From Sulfopaludibacter sp963835555 (GTDB taxonomy: Bacteria > Acidobacteriota > Terriglobia > Bryobacterales > Bryobacteraceae), in NCBI GenBank assembly GCA_963835555.1, contig CAWIGC010000007.1:158390-222389 (forward strand): a stretch of 64,000 nucleotides of DNA, in the 5' to 3' direction. This document shows, piece by piece, positions 18,827 through 27,849 of the stretch. The notes beneath the pieces are model-generated. The model was not told the DNA's origin. It made no database searches and worked only from the letters and a program-made list of their open reading frames with translations. The position numbers were made by a program, and so were the translations under genes. Position 1 is the first letter of the stretch. Every line of letters begins with the position of its first letter.

Positions 18827-19815
18827 TGAATCCGGATCGTCGGAGGCTGATAATCAGTGCCGCTGGGGTAGCTGTCGGGGGAATGGCGACAGCGCGCCTC
18901 CTCCCCGAAGAGATGCTGCTGCGAGACCGACGCCCTCGGCGCTCGCGTGTAGCGATCATCGCCGCGCAGGAATACTCAGAGAGTCTCGAAGGGGTGCTGG
19001 TGTCGGGCCTTCGGGAGTTTCACCTGAACTTGCGCGGAAGATCCGTACTGCTCAAACCGAACCTAGTGGAATACATCGCTGGCGTGGAAGTCAATACGAA
19101 TCCCGTGCTGGTAAGTGCAGCGGCGCAGGCATTTCTCAAGCTGGGCGCCGACAGCGTCGTAGTGGGAGAGGGTCCTGGGCACCAGCGAGACACATATCTG
19201 GTGCTCGCCGAGAGCGGGCTCGCAGATCAACTGCGCAGCCAGAAGATCAGTTTCGTCGATCTGAACCGCGACGAATTGTTCAAGGTGCCAACGAGAGCCA
19301 CCTACACGGGTCTGGAACACTTATGGCTGCCTGGGACCGTACTCAAATCTGACTTCGTGGTGTCGATGCCGAAGATCAAGACCCACCACTGGGCTGGCGT
19401 TACCTTGAGCATGAAAAACATGTTCGGGGTAGTGCCGGGCACAAAGTACGGCTGGCCGAAGAATGTTCTGCATTGGAAGGGAATCCACCGGAGCATTCTC
19501 GATATTTGTGCGACGGCTCCAATGCATTTCGTCATCGCGGACGGCGTTGTGGCGATGGAAGGTAACGGGCCGCTGCACGGAACTCACCGGCATCTCGGGA
19601 AGATCGTTCTCGCCGACGATCCCGTAGCCGCGGATTTCACGTGTGCGCGCCTGATGGGTCTCGATCCACATCGTGTCTGGCATCTCGCTCGGGCGGCGCA
19701 ATTTCTCGGAAATGGCGCTTATGACCGAATCGACCTCATCGCGGAAGGACTGCCGCTGAGGACGAATCCCTTTGATGTGCTGCCGGAATTCGCTAGTCTT
19801 CAAATGCGATTGTGA
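18826..19815 (+). CDS. DUF362-domain protein with Tat-like signal
   Basis: About 330 residues. The N-terminus (DRRRLIISAAGVAVGGMATA) resembles a Tat signal. The body has the DUF362 hallmarks: GRSVLLKPNLVEY, then NTNPVLVSAAAQAF, then VVVGEGPGH, then VSMPKIKTHHWAGVTLSMKN. The cysteine-rich ferredoxin tail found in some members is absent. The start overlaps the upstream stop (TGATG). Genomic company elsewhere includes radical-SAM or redox enzymes; here only the broken terpene-cyclase-like partner is present, so this is probably cargo of the element. Confidence 0.88.
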   Translation: MNPDRRRLIISAAGVAVGGMATARLLPEEMLLRDRRPRRSRVAIIAAQEYSESLEGVLVSGLREFHLNLRGRSVLLKPNLVEYIAGVEVNTNPVLVSAAAQAFLKLGADSVVVGEGPGHQRDTYLVLAESGLADQLRSQKISFVDLNRDELFKVPTRATYTGLEHLWLPGTVLKSDFVVSMPKIKTHHWAGVTLSMKNMFGVVPGTKYGWPKNVLHWKGIHRSILDICATAPMHFVIADGVVAMEGNGPLHGTHRHLGKIVLADDPVAADFTCARLMGLDPHRVWHLARAAQFLGNGAYDRIDLIAEGLPLRTNPFDVLPEFASLQMRL

Positions 19816-19893
19816 GCACGCGGAAGACTCGGGCGATGGAGGGTCAGTCGCCCGCTCTGCAATGTCCCAGGCGTACAACGGTCCCAGACAATT

Positions 19894-20545
19894 CCGGATA
19901 GCTCCAAGAATATTTTTCAGGTTGACAGGATTCAATCAGGGGCTTGGAGTGAATTCCCGATAGGTCTGCGAACATTATTCCGGTATGCATCGTCTGTGGC
20001 CAACGAGCGGAGCGATCCCCGGATAGGTCCAGGAACATTTTTCAGGTTGGGCACAGTTTGGTGAGGGCGGAGGGCAACGGCGAGATAGGTCCATGAACAT
20101 TTTTTCGGTCGATTCAACGCGTCGAGGACTGAGGTGGACGCCGCGATAGGTCCAAGAACATTTTTCGGGTTGACAGGATTCAATCAGGGACTTGGAGTGA
20201 ATTCCCGATAGGTCTGCGAACATTATTCCGGTATGCATCGTCTGTGGCCAACGAGCGGAGCGATCCCCGAATAGGTCCAGGAACATTTTTCAGGTTGGAC
20301 ACAGTTTGGTGAGGGTGGAGAGCAACGGCGAGATGGGTCCAGGAACATTGTTCCGGTCGATTCAACGCGTCGAGGACGGAGGTGGACGCTGCGATAGGTC
20401 CAAGAACATTTTTCGGGTAAACGCCAGAGCACCAACGAGTGGCGTGAACTCCGGATAGGTCCAGGAACATTTTTCAGGCTCACAGAATGCCGCGCAACGC
20501 GAAGTGCGGCTCGGATAGGTCCAAGAACATTTTTCGGGCGGGCAG
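19894..20545. repeat. Phased repeat array, 11 units of about 62 bp
   Basis: The conserved core GATAGGTCCAAGAACATTTT (usually followed by TCGGG or TCAGG) starts at 19897, 19959, 20022, 20084, 20145, 20207, 20270, 20332, 20393, 20454 and 20514, so spacing is 60-63 bases, close to six helical turns. Units 1-4 and 5-8 are two copies of a 248-base block. The spacers between cores differ and several hold inverted repeats (for example ACGCCA/TGGCGT near 20420-20445 and GCCGC/GCGGC near 20490-20510). The last core lies 135 bases before the MoxR-like gene. Short minus-strand frames across the array are by-products of the repeat. Confidence 0.9.
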
Positions 20546-20651
20546 AATCTGGCTGTGAATCAGACAAGCAAAGCATCTGAACGCATTCTCGGCAGCCTTA
20601 CAAGTATGGACCGAAGCGCGTTTCCCAATAGAATCGGGCCAGAGGAAAATC

Positions 20652-21599
20652 GTGTTCTCGTCAATCGAAGATCTCGGCCAGCGATTGGGAAAAGCGAAGT
20701 ATGTAATCGACGAGGTTACTCTTCAGGTCGTCTACCTCGCTGCGCGGATGCAGAAGCCGGTGATAGTGGAAGGACCGCCTGGCTGCGGCAAGACCGCTCT
20801 GGCCCAGGCGATCGCGTCGGCGGGGAATACCGTCATTGAACGACTGCAGTGTTATGCCGGCATCAATGAAGAGAAGGCAATCGGGAAATTCGATGGTGCC
20901 CTTCAGAAGCTGTTCCTTGAAACACAGGGAGATCGCCTTCAGAAGGACTGGGACGCGATCCGGAGCAATCTGCACACCCTAGATTTCTTCGTCCAGGGGC
21001 CACTGCTGAGATCACTGTTGTACGAGAGGCCGTGCGTACTACTGATCGACGAAGTCGACAAGGTGGATGAAGGCTTCGAAGCTCTGCTGCTCGAAATCCT
21101 TTCGGAATGGCAGATCTCGGTACCCAAGCTGGGGACGATTAAACACAAGGCGATTCCCTTCGTGATCCTCACCTCGAACGAGGTGAGGCGGCTGGGCGAC
21201 CCGTTGCGGCGCCGCAGTTTCTATCTGCGTGTGGAGTTCCCGCCTGTCGACCGGGAGGCCGAGATCCTGCGGGTTCGCAGCACGACCACGAATCCCAGGC
21301 TACGGCGGATCATCGCCGGTTTGGCACATGCACTACGCGGATGGCAGATGGAGAAGCCAGTTTCAATTGCCGAGATGCTCGAACTGGCGCAGGCCCTGGA
21401 AATCCTCGGGCTCGACGACATCACGCCCGAGATGCGGGACATTCTGCTGCCCTTGGTGGCCAAGACGGAGTCGGATCGGAAACGGCTTTTGCTACGGGAT
21501 GGCTTCGCGTCTCTCGTGCATGATTCGCACCAATATGCAGCAGAGGTTTCGCAGGATTCACTGGAGAGGGAACTGTCGGATGTGCCGGCGGCTCGGTAG
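20652..21599 (+). CDS. MoxR-type AAA+ ATPase
   Basis: 315 residues, starting at GTG 20652. Walker A EGPPGCGKT (K47), Walker B VLLIDEVDKVD, sensor 1 (FVILTSNE) and arginine-finger region (DPLRRRSFYLRV) identify the MoxR clade. These ATPases remodel or activate partner complexes, usually with a VWA-domain protein, none of which is seen here. It is the first gene of the conjugation cluster, directly after the repeat array, so it may act on DNA-bound or secretion components of this element. That link is inferred. Confidence 0.88.
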   Translation: MFSSIEDLGQRLGKAKYVIDEVTLQVVYLAARMQKPVIVEGPPGCGKTALAQAIASAGNTVIERLQCYAGINEEKAIGKFDGALQKLFLETQGDRLQKDWDAIRSNLHTLDFFVQGPLLRSLLYERPCVLLIDEVDKVDEGFEALLLEILSEWQISVPKLGTIKHKAIPFVILTSNEVRRLGDPLRRRSFYLRVEFPPVDREAEILRVRSTTTNPRLRRIIAGLAHALRGWQMEKPVSIAEMLELAQALEILGLDDITPEMRDILLPLVAKTESDRKRLLLRDGFASLVHDSHQYAAEVSQDSLERELSDVPAAR

Positions 21600-21664
21600 T
21601 TGGACCAAGTCTATGGCGATGAGAGCGGGCGAGACTGATCTATCTGCTTGCTGCAGGTGCCGCT

Positions 21665-22132
21665 GTGTGTGCCGCTCAACAGGATCAGCGCACAGCGGCC
21701 GTGCAATGGGCGGATCACTATGCGGCTGTTTATCAGGTGCCTCGCGAACTGGTCCACTCGATCATCGAGGTCGAGTCTGGCTGGCAGCCGCACGCAGTTT
21801 CGAACAAAGGCGCGGTGGGGCTGATGCAGCTGATGCCCGCCACGGCGGTTACGTTTGGGGTCACGAACCGCTTCGAGATCGACCAGAACATCCGAGGAGG
21901 AGTGGCGTATCTGGCCCGGCTTCTGAAGCTGTTCAACGGGGACCTACGTTTAGTTGCCGCGGCGTATCTGACTGGCGAGACGCAAATTCTGCGGGCTGGC
22001 CTGGAGTACTCAAACGCTGAGGTTTACAAGTATGTGGCCAAGGTGGCGCGATTGTACCAGGAGAAGCGCTTGAAACGCCTCCAGACTGAGGTCCGCGCGC
22101 CAAACACGTTGCAAGGAGGTAGTCAGCTATGA
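21665..22132 (+). CDS. Lytic transglycosylase, VirB1-like
   Basis: The SLT domain is clear: catalytic Glu in IIEVESGW, then SNKGAVGLMQLMPATA, then NIRGGVAYLARLLKLFNGD, which cleaves peptidoglycan to let the secretion channel through. The reading frame extends upstream as a typical signal peptide (RLIYLLAAGAAVCAA) but has no ATG. The ATGs at 21613 and 21619 lie in another frame, and deletion of one G in the GGG near 21627 would join them. The stated start (GTG 21665) therefore probably removes the true signal. The stop overlaps the next gene as ATGA. Confidence 0.88.
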   Translation: MCAAQQDQRTAAVQWADHYAAVYQVPRELVHSIIEVESGWQPHAVSNKGAVGLMQLMPATAVTFGVTNRFEIDQNIRGGVAYLARLLKLFNGDLRLVAAAYLTGETQILRAGLEYSNAEVYKYVAKVARLYQEKRLKRLQTEVRAPNTLQGGSQL

Positions 22133-23223
22133 CGGTCATGAAGTGGATGTCTTGCATTGTCCCGATACTCGAATTCGTGGGACGAGCGCAGGGACAAGCA
22201 ATAGTGCAGATTCAGGTCCAACCGCAGGTCGTCGGCCGGTCTATTCGAGACGGCCAGGTGACGACAGTGTTTTTGGCGCCGCGCTACGTAACGGCGATTC
22301 GGATGCCGGAGCCGATTAACTCGGTGGTCGTGGGCGACCCGTCTTCGTTCTCCGCCGAGCATTCGGATCGTGAACCCAACCTGGTGTTCGTAAAACCAAT
22401 CACGCCGAAGGCGGCACAGACCAACCTGCTCATATCGTCGACTCGTGGCCTGCAGACAAGCCTCCTCCTGGTCAGCCGCGGTGAACTGAAGGAGGAGGGA
22501 CAACCCGCGGTGGATTTTCTGATGCGGTACAAGCCGGCGGGACAGTTTCTGATCCAGCCCGCGGACTCCCCATCGGCGGCGATCCCGCAAACGGTAACGG
22601 TCGGCAGCACGGTAAGAGTACCGTTTGGCGCTGCACTGCCAGGCCCAGTTGCACCCGCCTCGTTGACCAATTACGGCGTCTCGAAGGAGCAATCGGCCAC
22701 GCAACTGCGGGTGGCCGCCAATTCCACGACGGTGGTCAGAACTGCTCTCGACGATCTACTGGACCGTCAACGACTTGCGCCATTGCCGGCCCTTTACGGC
22801 CAGAAGCCGGGTATCTCGCCACCGGGCAAGGAACTGGTGAAGACCGGCGTCAGCGAAGTGATCGATCAAGGCAGCGCGGTGGTGGTCTTGTTCTCAGCCG
22901 TCAACGTTCAGGACCATGCCGTCGAATTGATGCCCCCGCAGATTCAGTTGGGCGGCATGAAGAAGGGCGGGACGATCATTCGCAAGTCACGCTGGTCGAC
23001 GTCCGAGCAGTTGCCCGTCACGGACTTCCGGATGAGCCGCCGACGGCTCGGCCCAGGTGAGCGGGCAGATGGCGTGGTGGTCTTCCAGCGTCCGTCGTTC
23101 AAACAGTCGACCGAGACGCTCTTCCTTCAGATGGCTGAGTCTGGTGCGGTGGATCGCCCGGCTTTGGCTCCTATTGGTTTTGGAATTAGCAGCTTTCGAG
23201 AGGTGACGTATGATGTCCGATAA
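22129..23223 (+). CDS. VirB9/TrbG-like outer-channel protein (copy 1)
   Basis: 364 residues with an N-terminal signal-like segment. Residues about 35-140 resemble the VirB9/TrbG N-domain (VTTVFLAPRYVTAIRMP, then VVVGDPSSFSAEHSD, then NLVFVKPITPKAAQTNLLI). A second beta-rich domain begins near residue 235 (VIDQGSAVVVLFSAVNVQD), similar in style to the C-terminal part of the second VirB9-like protein at 39127-39972. It overlaps virB10 by 14 bases. Predicted role: periplasmic or outer-membrane core of the type IV secretion channel. Confidence 0.75.
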   Translation: MTVMKWMSCIVPILEFVGRAQGQAIVQIQVQPQVVGRSIRDGQVTTVFLAPRYVTAIRMPEPINSVVVGDPSSFSAEHSDREPNLVFVKPITPKAAQTNLLISSTRGLQTSLLLVSRGELKEEGQPAVDFLMRYKPAGQFLIQPADSPSAAIPQTVTVGSTVRVPFGAALPGPVAPASLTNYGVSKEQSATQLRVAANSTTVVRTALDDLLDRQRLAPLPALYGQKPGISPPGKELVKTGVSEVIDQGSAVVVLFSAVNVQDHAVELMPPQIQLGGMKKGGTIIRKSRWSTSEQLPVTDFRMSRRRLGPGERADGVVVFQRPSFKQSTETLFLQMAESGAVDRPALAPIGFGISSFREVTYDVR

Positions 23224-24754
23224 CCACATTCGCGATGAGAGACTGGAGCGAGAAATGGGCGAACAGGACGATCCCACGCTGACGACGCGGGTCAGCCGGC
23301 CTGGTGGCGTCGCGGAGGAATCGAAGCCAGCGGAGACCACCCCTGCGGAGGCCCCGGCCGCTACTGGCGGAATCGTGCAGCAGATCTGGCGACGAATCAA
23401 GGAGGAACGGAATCGGCCCAAACGGGTTGAGATCAACACTCGTGGCCAGAACAACATGGACCGGAGCAAGGCGTTTCTCGTTCTCGGCACGGCCGTCGTT
23501 TTGTGCGGCTTTGCGTTTCTCGCGCTGTTCTCTACCTCCGGCGCCGAAAAACGGGTTCAGGAACGGCGCACGAAGCCCAGTTTAGGGAGACCGGAGAGCG
23601 CAGCACAACAGGCGGGCCGTCCGGGATCCACAATTCCGCTCCTCAATGCCGACCAAGGTGCCGGCGATCAGAATAGCGAACAACTGAGTCCAGACGATAT
23701 CCTGGCGACTTCGCGCCGCGCACAGATGGGAAACCAGCAGCCGCCGACAAAGACGCCCGACGAGCATGCGCTAAACCAAGTGCCCCCCGTCAATGATCCG
23801 GTGCTTGAAGCGTACCGGCAGCGAAACAACTACGCCTATACTCCTCCACCCCCGCCGCCACCCGCAGCTCCCGCGGTCTTGCCGGCCTCACAACCAAGTA
23901 ACGAGTCGGAAGGGCTGAAGAAATCGTCCTTGGTGTTCGTGCGGAACACGACTTCGGAGACGGCGACGAACGCCCGCCCATCGACGGCTCAGCCTGCCTA
24001 CATTGAGCGAAAGGGGGTCTCGACGTTGCTGCCGACCGGCAGTCGGCTGGTTGCACGATTGCAGAACTCCGTCAGTAGCGCCGTGAAGACGCCAGTCATT
24101 GCGGTGATCGAATACAACTACGAACAGGGCGGCGAGATTCTCATTCCGGCGGGCACGAAAGCTATCGGCCAGTTGGCGCAGGCGAGTCAGAGCGGCCAGG
24201 TGGGCCTTCGATTTACGGCTCTGGAAATGCCCGACGGCAGTACCGAGAGCATTGAAGGCAGTGGGGTCGCACTCGACTACGGTCCCCTGAAAGGAACCGT
24301 GAACGGGCGCAATGGAGTAAAGCGCGCCTTGGTTCGGTCGATGACTGGCATAGGGTCGATGGCGGCGTACCTGGTGGGCGGCGGTGGTTACGGTGGGCTG
24401 ACGGGTCCGATCGATCAGAGTGTTCTACTGCGGGAAAGGATCGCATCGAATGTCGGACTCGCAGGTGAACAGGAGTTGATGGCGATGGGGTATTCCCAGA
24501 ACGTGGTCGTCACGCTCTCAGGCAACACGCGGTTCTACATCGTCCTTCAGGAAGCAGCTACGACGCCCAACAGAACCGATCTTGCCCCGAATGTGGGACC
24601 CGGCGCTCGGACGAGCCTCGTTAGCGCAAACCAACAAGCCCTGCCGACGGCGGCGGAGCTTCGAGAGCTCGTAGACCTGAAGAATGAACTCAACCGGATG
24701 TATCGAGAGGTGGCGGCTACCCGGGCACAGGAGCCACCTCCTCCGCAGCAGTGA
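23210..24754 (+). CDS. virB10: VirB10/TrbI-family channel protein
   Basis: 514 residues: cytoplasmic N-terminus, one membrane segment (AFLVLGTAVVLCGFAFLALF, residues about 86-105), a long Pro-rich periplasmic stretch (about 200-225 includes a run of prolines) and the conserved TrbI/VirB10 C-terminal barrel domain (LLPTGSRLVARLQNSV, then VIAVIEYNYE, then ILIPAGTKAIGQLAQ). It spans the envelope and transmits ATPase state to the outer pore. It starts inside the end of the VirB9-like gene, which supports joint assembly. Confidence 0.93.
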   Translation: MMSDNHIRDERLEREMGEQDDPTLTTRVSRPGGVAEESKPAETTPAEAPAATGGIVQQIWRRIKEERNRPKRVEINTRGQNNMDRSKAFLVLGTAVVLCGFAFLALFSTSGAEKRVQERRTKPSLGRPESAAQQAGRPGSTIPLLNADQGAGDQNSEQLSPDDILATSRRAQMGNQQPPTKTPDEHALNQVPPVNDPVLEAYRQRNNYAYTPPPPPPPAAPAVLPASQPSNESEGLKKSSLVFVRNTTSETATNARPSTAQPAYIERKGVSTLLPTGSRLVARLQNSVSSAVKTPVIAVIEYNYEQGGEILIPAGTKAIGQLAQASQSGQVGLRFTALEMPDGSTESIEGSGVALDYGPLKGTVNGRNGVKRALVRSMTGIGSMAAYLVGGGGYGGLTGPIDQSVLLRERIASNVGLAGEQELMAMGYSQNVVVTLSGNTRFYIVLQEAATTPNRTDLAPNVGPGARTSLVSANQQALPTAAELRELVDLKNELNRMYREVAATRAQEPPPPQQ

Positions 24755-24761
24755 GGTGGCA

Positions 24762-25112
24762 GTGGAACCGAACTGGAAACCACTCGAGGCGAAGCTCGGC
24801 GCACTCCGGTGCGCCGGTTTTATGTTCATGGGTCGTTCGAATGGGATCAACCACTACAAACACGGCCTCAGCCGGCGCTATTTGTTCCTTGATGACGTTG
24901 GGCGGGCCTACGAAGCCGCTGGGCGGAACGAGTTTCGAGAGATTCCTTTCGACGAAGCGCTGGCGCGCGTCGAGGGGCCATTGAAGGAATTGGGCGAGAC
25001 GCTCGAAACGGCGTACGACGACGCCTACATCAGCCGGAAAGAGACGGCTCTACGAGCGGCGGGCATTGAGGTACTCCGGCTGCGGATTGTGCCGGAGGAC
25101 ACAGTCGTATAA
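24762..25112 (+). CDS. Small soluble protein of unknown function
   Basis: 116 residues, no signal, no membrane segment, mixed alpha/beta pattern. I do not recognise it. The start was set at GTG 24762, 7 bases after the virB10 stop, because residues upstream in the frame overlap virB10. It sits between virB10 and the tandem-AAA gene in the same orientation, so it is probably expressed with the conjugation genes. Confidence 0.6.
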   Translation: MEPNWKPLEAKLGALRCAGFMFMGRSNGINHYKHGLSRRYLFLDDVGRAYEAAGRNEFREIPFDEALARVEGPLKELGETLETAYDDAYISRKETALRAAGIEVLRLRIVPEDTVV

Positions 25113-25178
25113 GGCATACTCGGGCAGCGGTGGCGGGCGGACTTTGGATGCGGTAGATTAGCCCCAAGGAGTCGGGTT

Positions 25179-27203
25179 TTGCGCTCCGAACGCCAAGCAA
25201 CGAGTCCGCTTCTTTGGGTGGCTACTCAGCTCGGGCACTTCCTTAGCGACGGCTACCGGGAGATCCACGCACTCATCGCCTCGAATACCCCACGCAGTTT
25301 CAAGAAGCTCTTCACGAGCAGCTTAGCCGCACTCGTCCTGGCGTTGCTGGCGGTAATTGTGATTGCATCGCAGCTACATCCGGCTGTGGTCATTCTTGCG
25401 GTTGCATGCGTGCTGATGATCGTCTACCGAGGAAGTCTTTTTCGAAGGCTGGCACTCTTCGCCGGCTATTTCCTGTGTGGTTTCATACTCTTTATTGGCG
25501 CTGGCCTGATAACAACGGTTCCGCTTGAAAAAGAGTATCCGCTTCTGGCTAAAGTGATCGCGGTGGCGCTGTTTGTTGTGCTCTGCATCGTTATCCCGGC
25601 ATTGCTGTCAATGCGACCGAGGCAGGAGATTGCCGCAGGCGGTGGGGACTTGGCTTCGGGCGACTGCGAGTCTACGGCGCCAACCCACACCTTTGCCGAC
25701 ATCGGTGGCCTGGAAGAAGCCAAGCAGCAGATTCGAGAGCTAGCCCAGGCGAACCTGCACGCGAAGAAGTTCGATCAGTACGGAGTGCTCAGGAACGGCA
25801 TTCTGCTCCACGGCCCGAGGGGAACGGGTAAGACATTCCTCGCGGAGGCGGTTGCTGGAGAGTTCAAGCTCAAATACTATTGCGCGTCGGCGGCCGGTCT
25901 TCACCATAAGTATGTGGGCGAGACGGAGCGTCATATTGAGACGCTGTTCCAGCAGGCCATCAGCAGCAGCCCGGCGGTCCTGTTCATTGACGAGATTGAC
26001 GCCTTGGGCACAAAGCGACAGCAACTCGGAGACGGTGACGACACGGGTGGCGCAGCACGGGGTTATAACTCCGCGACTTCCCAGCTAATGGGGTGTATCG
26101 ACGACGCTCGTAAACATCCCGGGCTGATCCTCATCGCCGCCACGAACTTCTACGATGGTTTGGATCGAGCACTGATCCGGGAAGGTCGGTTCGATCTACA
26201 CATTCGGATCGATCTACCAAACGAGGATGAGAGGACTCGGATCTTTGACGCACAACTGGCAAGGCGGCCAGCGAGAAAGTTTGGTCTCCAATCGTTCGCG
26301 AAGAAAACACCCGGCTGGAGCGCGGCCAAAATTGGCACGCTCGTGGATCGCGCCGCCTTCTTTGCTGCCGAACAGCATCGGAGTATCGAAGAGTGCGACC
26401 TGACGCGAGCCTTCGCGGAGACGGGCGGCAAGGACCGCGCGGCATTGAAGGAAGTTCACTGGACTGATGTCGTTCTGTCGCCGGATGCAGAGGCAGATCT
26501 CCGGAACCTGTGCCGCCTGATGGACCCCGCGTACGGAGAGCGGCTCAAGTTGGCCATGCCTACCGGCCTACTGTTGATCGGGCCCCCTGGAACCGGCAAG
26601 ACGACGATCGCTCGGTTGATTGCGACGCAGACCAAACGGAGCTTTTACCCGATCACGGCCGCCGACATCCTGGGCAGCGCGACGGGCGCATCGGTCAAGA
26701 AACTCGCGGAACTATTTGCCAGAGCGAAAGAGAACAGCCCGTCGATCATTTTCATAGACGAGATAGATGGCCTGTTGCCCCGCAACAACGGTTTTCAGTC
26801 GCAGCACGATATCCAGTTGGTGGAGCAAGCGCGCAGCTTGATCAGTGAGTTGGAACCGCAACACAACGTCTTCCTGATCGGAACCACCAACCACCTCGGC
26901 AGCATTGACGCCGCCATCCTTCGCGGAGGGCGCTTCTCGGAGAAGATAGAGCTCGGCACGCCGGACGAAGGCGGCTATCGGCAGTTGCTCAGCAAGCACT
27001 TGGACGGCGTCCAGCTTGTCGAGGGGCTCTCTGTGGACCTTCTGGCCGAGCGGGTAAGAGGCATCTCTCCGGCCGACCTAGGCGCCATTTGCAATAGCGC
27101 CAAGCGAATGGCGATGAGGCGGATGGCCGACACCGCAGAGGAGTTGCCTCCGCTCGTCTGGAATGACTTCACCGAAGCGATGAAGCGGGTCCAAGTCCAG
27201 TAA
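25179..27203 (+). CDS. Membrane-anchored tandem AAA+ ATPase
   Basis: 674 residues from TTG 25179, with AAGGAG 8 bases upstream. Residues about 45-145 hold two or three membrane segments. Two complete AAA+ modules follow: Walker A GPRGTGKT (K218) with LFIDEID, and Walker A GPPGTGKT (K474) with IFIDEIDGL; arginine-finger segments (LIREGRFDLHIRID, RGGRFSEKIEL) follow each. The layout recalls p97/Cdc48 and FtsH-type modules, but there is no protease domain and no p97 N-domain. Such an enzyme in a type IV secretion operon is unusual. It could energise substrate unfolding or pilus handling in place of the missing VirB11. Confidence 0.9.
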   Translation: MRSERQATSPLLWVATQLGHFLSDGYREIHALIASNTPRSFKKLFTSSLAALVLALLAVIVIASQLHPAVVILAVACVLMIVYRGSLFRRLALFAGYFLCGFILFIGAGLITTVPLEKEYPLLAKVIAVALFVVLCIVIPALLSMRPRQEIAAGGGDLASGDCESTAPTHTFADIGGLEEAKQQIRELAQANLHAKKFDQYGVLRNGILLHGPRGTGKTFLAEAVAGEFKLKYYCASAAGLHHKYVGETERHIETLFQQAISSSPAVLFIDEIDALGTKRQQLGDGDDTGGAARGYNSATSQLMGCIDDARKHPGLILIAATNFYDGLDRALIREGRFDLHIRIDLPNEDERTRIFDAQLARRPARKFGLQSFAKKTPGWSAAKIGTLVDRAAFFAAEQHRSIEECDLTRAFAETGGKDRAALKEVHWTDVVLSPDAEADLRNLCRLMDPAYGERLKLAMPTGLLLIGPPGTGKTTIARLIATQTKRSFYPITAADILGSATGASVKKLAELFARAKENSPSIIFIDEIDGLLPRNNGFQSQHDIQLVEQARSLISELEPQHNVFLIGTTNHLGSIDAAILRGGRFSEKIELGTPDEGGYRQLLSKHLDGVQLVEGLSVDLLAERVRGISPADLGAICNSAKRMAMRRMADTAEELPPLVWNDFTEAMKRVQVQ

Positions 27204-27415
27204 GCGCCACTCCCTCGCCCATCTCCCCTCGCACATAGTGTTCCCCAGCGTTTCAGCTCGTCCTCCCACGCGATTTGGAGACTTTTGAAAACGCCGAGGC
27301 GCTTGCCTTATTCTGCCTTCACGCTCTGGTAGTCGCAATCAGATCCAGCTTTCGCACCGGGGTCCAGGGGCGGCAAACAGGGCGGAATGCCAATCGCGTG
27401 GAGGTTAACCGCAAC

Positions 27416-27763
27416 ATGAATCAATTCGCGAAGAGGGTTGTCGTCGCGCTTGCAGTCTTCCTGGTCGTCGTGCAAACCGTGGCGATCGCACAGAACTTAG
27501 GAGCCGCCCCGCAGGTGAACGTCGCCGTGCAGGGCCAAACGGGAGCGCAGCCGGAAGGCGCGTTCCTTAACTTCGTCAACTGGATCGGTAACGTGATCGC
27601 TCCGGTCGGCGCGGGCGTCGCGGTACTGGGCGCTGTCGGTAGCTATGCCACGGGAAGGGGTGTTTTCCGGTGGCTGGTGACAGCGGCCGGACTACTCGCA
27701 ATCTCGGGCGTCACCCGGTTGATCGAGTTCTGGCTCGCTCAGGGTGGCGGCGGCATTTCGTGA
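27416..27763 (+). CDS. VirB2/TrbC-like pilin subunit (module 1)
   Basis: 115 residues: signal peptide (VVALAVFLVVVQTVAIAQ), then a short linker and two hydrophobic helices (WIGNVIAPVGAGVAVLGAVG, then WLVTAAGLLAISGVTRLIEF) ending QGGGGIS. This is the two-helix TrbC/VirB2 pilin plan. The ATG at 27416 has GAGG 15 bases upstream; the upstream in-frame extension is not needed. Two further genes downstream carry the same hydrophobic module. Confidence 0.82.
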   Translation: MNQFAKRVVVALAVFLVVVQTVAIAQNLGAAPQVNVAVQGQTGAQPEGAFLNFVNWIGNVIAPVGAGVAVLGAVGSYATGRGVFRWLVTAAGLLAISGVTRLIEFWLAQGGGGIS

Positions 27764-27798
27764 CGCCCGGGCAACACAGTACAGCAGCAAAGTAGGCA

Positions 27799-27822
27799 GG
27801 CCGGTTTGCTGGGGAACCGGCC
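27799..27822 (+). other. Intergenic hairpin
   Basis: GGCCGGTT and AACCGGCC pair perfectly around an 8-base loop, between the first pilin gene and the next membrane-protein gene. No U-tract follows, so it is more likely an mRNA stability or processing element than a terminator. It could raise the level of the upstream pilin message relative to the rest of the operon. Confidence 0.55.
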
Positions 27823-27849
27823 CGCCCAACTCCGAAATGGGAGTAACGA

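Noticed and set aside
20041..20080. Integron attC site (GTTGGGC ... GGGCAAC)
   Set aside because: Found in one unit type only; no cassette genes, no IntI, and the 62-base period is too short.
19894..20545. CRISPR array
   Set aside because: Spacing is regular, but cores vary, four spacers recur because of a 248-base duplication, spacers contain inverted repeats and no cas gene is near.
19932..20576. Minus-strand coding repeats (recurring Lys-Asn-Val-Pro-Gly-Pro-Ile peptide)
   Set aside because: The peptide simply reflects the DNA core read in three overlapping frames; no frame spans the array and there is no ribosome-binding site.
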